From: Candidatus Woesearchaeota archaeon
Lineage (GTDB): Archaea; Nanobdellota; Nanobdellia; Woesearchaeales; ARS49
Assembly: GCA_016203425.1 (NCBI GenBank)
Contig: JACQMU010000049.1
Span: 1-7,867 of the forward strand
DNA: 7,867 bases
Reading direction: 5' to 3'
Notes under the pieces: model-generated
The model's input: only the letters and a program-made list of their open reading frames with translations
What the model was told of the DNA's origin: nothing
The model's database searches: none
Shown: positions 5,550-7,867 of the stretch, piece by piece
How the letters are laid out: the number at the start of each line of letters is the position of its first letter
Position numbering within the stretch: the first letter of the stretch is position 1
Program-made: the position numbers and the translations under genes

Positions 5550-5948
5550 ATGACAACAAAAATAGTGAATGCAGGAAACATTAAAGAAGGCAGTTACTTA
5601 ATCATGGATGGCGCTGCCTGCAAAGTTGTCGGCATTGACATAGGCAAAAGCGGCAAACACGGGCATGCAAAAGCACGCATTGTCGGCGTAGGGCTCATTG
5701 ACGAAAAAAAACGAGAAATTGTGCTGCCAGCACACGACAACGTAGAAGTTCCAATCGTTGAAAAAAAAGGAGCACAAGTATTATCTGTCGCAGGCGACAA
5801 AGCAAACGTCATGGACCTTGAAACGTACGAAACATTTGATTTAACAATTCCAGAAGAACTCAAAAACACAATCACAGAAGGATGCCAAATCCTTTACTGG
5901 ATAATACTCGACCAAAAAGTCATGAAACAACTAAAAAGTAAGGAGTAA
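5550..5948 (+). CDS. eif5a: Translation initiation factor 5A (aIF5A), hypusine-containing
   Basis: This 132-residue protein has the eIF5A hypusine loop, GKSGKHGHAKARI (32-44), where Lys36 in GKHGH is the residue converted to hypusine or deoxyhypusine. The N-terminal SH3-like barrel is followed by an OB-fold, with VMDLETYETFDL (87-98) and the following EELK matching the family. The factor binds near the ribosomal E site and relieves stalling, for example at polyproline, as the counterpart of bacterial EF-P. Length is normal. A TATA box lies about 30 nt upstream and no Shine-Dalgarno is seen, so the mRNA is probably leaderless. The stop TAA at 5946-5948 is part of a TAACAATG junction that begins the repeat array leading to L40e, so aIF5A and L40e probably share a transcript. 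Confidence 0.96.
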   Translation: MTTKIVNAGNIKEGSYLIMDGAACKVVGIDIGKSGKHGHAKARIVGVGLIDEKKREIVLPAHDNVEVPIVEKKGAQVLSVAGDKANVMDLETYETFDLTIPEELKNTITEGCQILYWIILDQKVMKQLKSKE

Positions 5949-5950
5949 CA

Positions 5951-6007
5951 ATGGCCAAGCAAAAAAATCAAAGATTTTTAGTTTTGCCATTGTTTAGAGA
6001 TATATAA
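5951..6007 (+). CDS. Candidate micro-ORF 1 in the repeat array (18 aa, begins MAKQ)
   Basis: ATG 5951 opens an 18-codon frame (MAKQKNQRFLVLPLFRDI) ending at TAA 6005-6007. It starts 2 nt after the aIF5A stop, and GGAG (5942-5945) lies five bases upstream at Shine-Dalgarno spacing, so initiation or reinitiation here is plausible. The frame spans one repeat unit exactly and ends in the next TAACAATG junction. It may be a leader peptide or merely a by-product of the repeat. No homologue is recognised. Confidence 0.3.
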   Translation: MAKQKNQRFLVLPLFRDI

Positions 6008-6009
6008 CA

Positions 6010-6078
6010 ATGGCAAAACAACAAAAATTAGAAATTTTTGAGCTTAGCCATTGTTTAGAGGTATATAACAATGGCTAA
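6010..6078 (+). CDS. Candidate micro-ORF 2 in the repeat array (22 aa), overlapping the L40e start
   Basis: ATG 6010, 2 nt after the stop of micro-ORF 1, opens a 22-codon frame beginning MAKQQKLEIFELSH. It ends at TAA 6076-6078, 8 bases inside L40e (ATG 6071), an overlap that would suit termination-reinitiation. No Shine-Dalgarno of its own is visible. It is not simply in register with micro-ORF 1, because unit 2 is two bases longer. It may be chance. Confidence 0.25.
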   Translation: MAKQQKLEIFELSHCLEVYNNG

Positions 6079-6079
6079 G
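6043..6079 (+). promoter_or_regulatory. Stem-loop covering the L40e start codon
   Basis: CTTAGCCATTGTT (6043-6055) pairs perfectly with AACAATGGCTAAG (6067-6079) across an 11-nt loop. The L40e ATG (6071-6073) lies inside the stem, so this fold should block initiation unless it is melted by a ribosome or by the competing pairing of 6047-6055 with 6006-6014. The regulatory role is inference. Confidence 0.55.
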
Positions 6080-6232
6080 TTTCCAGAAGCAGAAACACGA
6101 AAATTCAGAAACAAATTTGTGTGCAGAAGGTGCAAAACAGTACTTCGCGCGCCAAGCAGAAAAGTAGCTGACGGCATGGTCAAGTGCCGCAAATGTTCAG
6201 GCAAAAAGTTTAAACCAAAGAGGAAAAAGTAA
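6071..6232 (+). CDS. rpl40e: 50S ribosomal protein L40e
   Basis: This 53-residue basic protein begins MAKFPEAETRKF, the standard archaeal L40e N-terminus, and carries a C4 zinc-binding pattern: Cys18 and Cys21 in VCRRC, Cys39 and Cys42 in KCRKC. The C-terminus is Lys/Arg-rich (KKFKPKRKK). L40e (eL40) is a small zinc-finger protein of the large subunit; in eukaryotes it is made as a ubiquitin fusion, in archaea alone. Unlike its neighbours, its start codon sits inside a perfect 13-bp inverted repeat and has no Shine-Dalgarno, so its translation should depend on the upstream array. It lies 122 nt after aIF5A and 10 nt before the M50 gene. Confidence 0.93.
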   Translation: MAKFPEAETRKFRNKFVCRRCKTVLRAPSRKVADGMVKCRKCSGKKFKPKRKK

Positions 6233-6242
6233 TTAAATAACA

Positions 6243-7415
6243 ATGGACGTACAATCCATTCTGGCAATAGTTTTTGTCATAGTTCTTACTCTATTTCTTT
6301 ATCTAAAACGCGACAAGCTCGTCATACAAAAAATACTTTATCCAATCTTTTATTTCATCATGTACAGAACAAAATTCGGCCTCAAACTAATGGACAAGAT
6401 TGCAGGCAGATTTGGCAGAGCAATAAGATTTGTTGCAATCTTTGGAGCAATCATTGGATTTATAGGCATGGCATTTATTTCATACGAACTCATAAGCGCA
6501 ACAATAACATTATTTTTGCAACCAGAAGCACCCGCAAGCATAAAACCAGTCCTTCCATTCCAAGCAAAAGGAGTATTCTTTGTCCCATTCCTTTACTGGA
6601 TAACATCAATCTTCGTTATAGCAATCATTCACGAATTCTCACACGGCATTGTTGCACGCGCATTCAAAATCCCAGTACGATCATCAGGCTTTGCATTTTT
6701 CGGAATAATCCTGCCAATAGTACCTGCAGCCTTTGTCGAACCTGACGAGAAAAAGCTTGCAAAACATCCTGCAAGAGAACAATTAGCAGTATTTGCAGCA
6801 GGGCCGTTCTCAAACATACTCACGGCAGGAATATTATTTCTTCTTGTACTATTTATTGTCAACCCATTTGCAGAAACACTATTACACCTCACGGGAGTAA
6901 AAGCAACTGCAATAACAGAAAACGGGCCAGCACAAAGCGCAGGCATGCAAGCAGGAGAACTAATCACAGCAATCAACGGACAACAAATAACAAATGTACA
7001 AAACTTTACAAACACACTTGCACAATTAAAACCAAGAACAAAAATAACAATAACAACCAACGCAACAACACGAACAATAACACTCACGCCACACCCAAAA
7101 GACGCAGCAAAAGCATACATCGGCCTTTCAGTAAGCCAAGGAACAGAAATAAAGCAAAGCTTCAAACAAGCATACGGAGAGAAAACAGCAGCACTAATCA
7201 TCTGGGCATTTGGGCTTATTTACTGGTTGCTATTGCTAAATTTAGGCATAGGAATGTTCAACCTCTTACCCATAGGGCCGGTTGATGGCGGAAGAATGCT
7301 GTTGTTGGCACTACAAAGCTGGAACCCAAAAAAAGGACAATTTGCGTGGAAAATTATAAGCTTATTCTTTATGTTTTTAATATTAGGAAACATTGCTATT
7401 GGATTTATCCGCTAA
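6243..7415 (+). CDS. Site-2-protease-like membrane metallopeptidase (M50) with PDZ domain
   Basis: This 390-residue polytopic protein has the M50 hallmarks. HEFSH at 130-134 within a membrane helix (IFVIAIIHEFSHG) provides two zinc ligands and the catalytic Glu131; LLPIGPVDGGR (341-351) provides the third ligand, Asp348. GPFSN (187-191) is the conserved turn after the second core region. A PDZ domain lies at about 215-285, with the ligand-binding segment AQSAGMQAGELITAING (230-246). Hydrophobic helices are seen near 5-21, 62-92, 112-136, 145-163, 192-207, 316-345 and 369-388. Such enzymes cut transmembrane segments, often to release regulators such as anti-sigma or transcription factors; the substrate here is unknown. 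ATG 6243 gives a membrane-anchored N-terminus and repeats the TAACAATGG context seen at the array. It follows L40e by 10 nt and precedes the methyltransferase by 1 nt. Confidence 0.92.
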   Translation: MDVQSILAIVFVIVLTLFLYLKRDKLVIQKILYPIFYFIMYRTKFGLKLMDKIAGRFGRAIRFVAIFGAIIGFIGMAFISYELISATITLFLQPEAPASIKPVLPFQAKGVFFVPFLYWITSIFVIAIIHEFSHGIVARAFKIPVRSSGFAFFGIILPIVPAAFVEPDEKKLAKHPAREQLAVFAAGPFSNILTAGILFLLVLFIVNPFAETLLHLTGVKATAITENGPAQSAGMQAGELITAINGQQITNVQNFTNTLAQLKPRTKITITTNATTRTITLTPHPKDAAKAYIGLSVSQGTEIKQSFKQAYGEKTAALIIWAFGLIYWLLLLNLGIGMFNLLPIGPVDGGRMLLLALQSWNPKKGQFAWKIISLFFMFLILGNIAIGFIR

Positions 7416-7416
7416 T

Positions 7417-7867
7417 ATGGACATCATCATTCTTGAGCCAGAAAATGCAGGAAATATAGGCGCAGTTGCGCGCGCCATGAAAAATTTCGGATTTCAAAAC
7501 CTTGTTTTAGCCAGCCCAAAGTGCGACCACAAATCACAAGAAGCAAGAGACAGAGCAAAACACGCAAACGATATTCTGAAACAAACAAAAATAATCAGAA
7601 AAAATGAGCTCAAAAAGTACCACACATTAATTGGAACAACAGCGCAACTGGGAACAGACTACAACATTCCACGTTCACCAATAACACCACAACAACTTTC
7701 TAAAATAATTCATGACAAAAAAAATGTCGGCATCTTGTTTGGGCGAGAAGGAAGCGGACTGTCAAACAAAGAAATAAAATTGTGCGATTTTGTCGTGACA
7801 ATACCAACATCAAAAAAGTATCCAACAATGAATTTGAGCCATTCGGTTGCAGTTATTTGTTACGAAC
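7417..7867 (+). CDS. trmJ: TrmJ-family (SpoU/SPOUT) tRNA 2'-O-methyltransferase, partial at the window end
   Basis: 150 residues are visible before the window edge. All three SpoU motifs are present: motif 1, ENAGNIGAVARAMKNFG (9-25) with Asn10 and Arg19; motif 2, ILFGREGSGLSNKEI (106-120); motif 3, MNLSHSVAVICYE (138-150). These form the trefoil knot that binds S-adenosylmethionine, with motif 1 Arg as the likely catalytic residue. The MDIIILEPENAGNIG start without an extra N-terminal substrate-binding domain is typical of the TrmJ group, which methylates the ribose at position 32 of tRNAs; the site here is inferred from the family. The C-terminal extension used in dimerisation is cut off. 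The start is 1 nt after the M50 stop, so the two are co-transcribed and probably co-translated. Confidence 0.88.
   Translation, partial: MDIIILEPENAGNIGAVARAMKNFGFQNLVLASPKCDHKSQEARDRAKHANDILKQTKIIRKNELKKYHTLIGTTAQLGTDYNIPRSPITPQQLSKIIHDKKNVGILFGREGSGLSNKEIKLCDFVVTIPTSKKYPTMNLSHSVAVICYE

Larger units (their letters stand above)
5947..6079. repeat. Tandem palindromic repeat array in front of L40e (a-b-a-b-a arms)
   Basis: Arm a, AACAATGGC, occurs at 5947-5955, 6006-6014 and 6067-6075. Its reverse complement b, GCCATTGTT, occurs at 5986-5994 and 6047-6055. Each b is joined to the next a by an 11-nt linker, TAGAG-A-TATAT or TAGAG-G-TATAT, differing at one base. With flanking bases the pairings are longer: 5981-5994 with 6006-6019 is a perfect 14 bp, and 6043-6055 with 6067-6079 a perfect 13 bp. 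The unit is repeated as 59 and 61 nt. Each b can pair upstream or downstream, so alternative folds exclude each other. Inside each unit is a further small A/T stem (5963-5979; 6022-6040). No other part of the window carries the unit, except that TAACAATGG recurs at the M50 gene start (6238-6246). Confidence 0.9.

Noticed and set aside
5986..6075. CRISPR-like pattern: a 29-nt palindromic repeat, a 32-nt spacer and a second repeat
   Set aside because: Only two full repeats are present, the two between-arm segments resemble each other rather than being unique, and the second repeat contains the L40e start codon. No cas gene is in the window.
6629..7201. 190-aa minus-strand open frame opposite the M50 gene
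   Set aside because: It is a mirror of a strongly supported gene, has no family pattern, and its Ala/Val/Cys-rich composition follows from the skewed coding strand.

Overview
The window reads as a stretch of an archaeal chromosome. It carries genes found only or mainly in archaea: RNA polymerase subunit P, archaeal prefoldin beta, ribosomal proteins L37Ae and L40e, class-1 release factor aRF1, hypusinated aIF5A, a UPF0147 protein and an archaeal TrmJ-type methyltransferase. Short intergenic gaps, TTTATAAA-type TATA boxes about 25-30 nt before start codons (leaderless mRNAs), small proteins and a short aRF1 suggest a compact, moderately AT-rich genome. I suspect a DPANN-type lineage (Woesearchaeota/Pacearchaeota-like), but that assignment is inference.

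Layout. Minus strand, 1007 down to 1: a tightly overlapping information-processing operon, L37Ae - rpoP - pfdB - UPF0147 (the last cut by the window edge). Minus strand, 2437-1166: an IMP dehydrogenase/GMP reductase family enzyme without CBS domains, preceded by a 190-nt gap holding two strong inverted repeats. Minus strand, 3089-2628: an unrecognised 153-aa helical protein built from two copies of one repeat. It diverges from a plus-strand pair at 3165-4942, aRF1 followed by a translationally coupled HELLH putative metallopeptidase. Convergent with that pair is a two-gene minus-strand unit (5431-4939) of small paralogous proteins that I do not recognise. From 5550 to the right edge lies a plus-strand run: aIF5A, a repeat array, L40e, a site-2-protease-like membrane peptidase (M50) and a partial TrmJ-type RNA methyltransferase.

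The most unusual structure is at 5947-6079, between aIF5A and L40e. Two tandem units of about 60 nt are each built from the arms AACAATGGC and GCCATTGTT, with near-identical 11-nt linkers (TAGAGRTATAT). The arm order is a-b-a-b-a, so each inner arm can pair either upstream or downstream. The last arm contains the L40e start codon, which can be buried in a perfect 13-bp stem. Copies differ by compensatory changes that preserve pairing. Two micro-ORFs, each beginning ATGGC, link the aIF5A stop codon to the L40e start through repeated TAACAATG junctions. I infer a cis-acting translational switch or relay controlling L40e, or alternatively a small palindromic mobile repeat that landed there.

The theme of the window is translation and its supporting functions (ribosomal proteins, elongation and release factors, tRNA modification, RNA polymerase, chaperone), plus purine metabolism and membrane proteolysis. 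The plus strand is C-rich over G in genes of both orientations, which points to replication-strand bias rather than gene-orientation bias.
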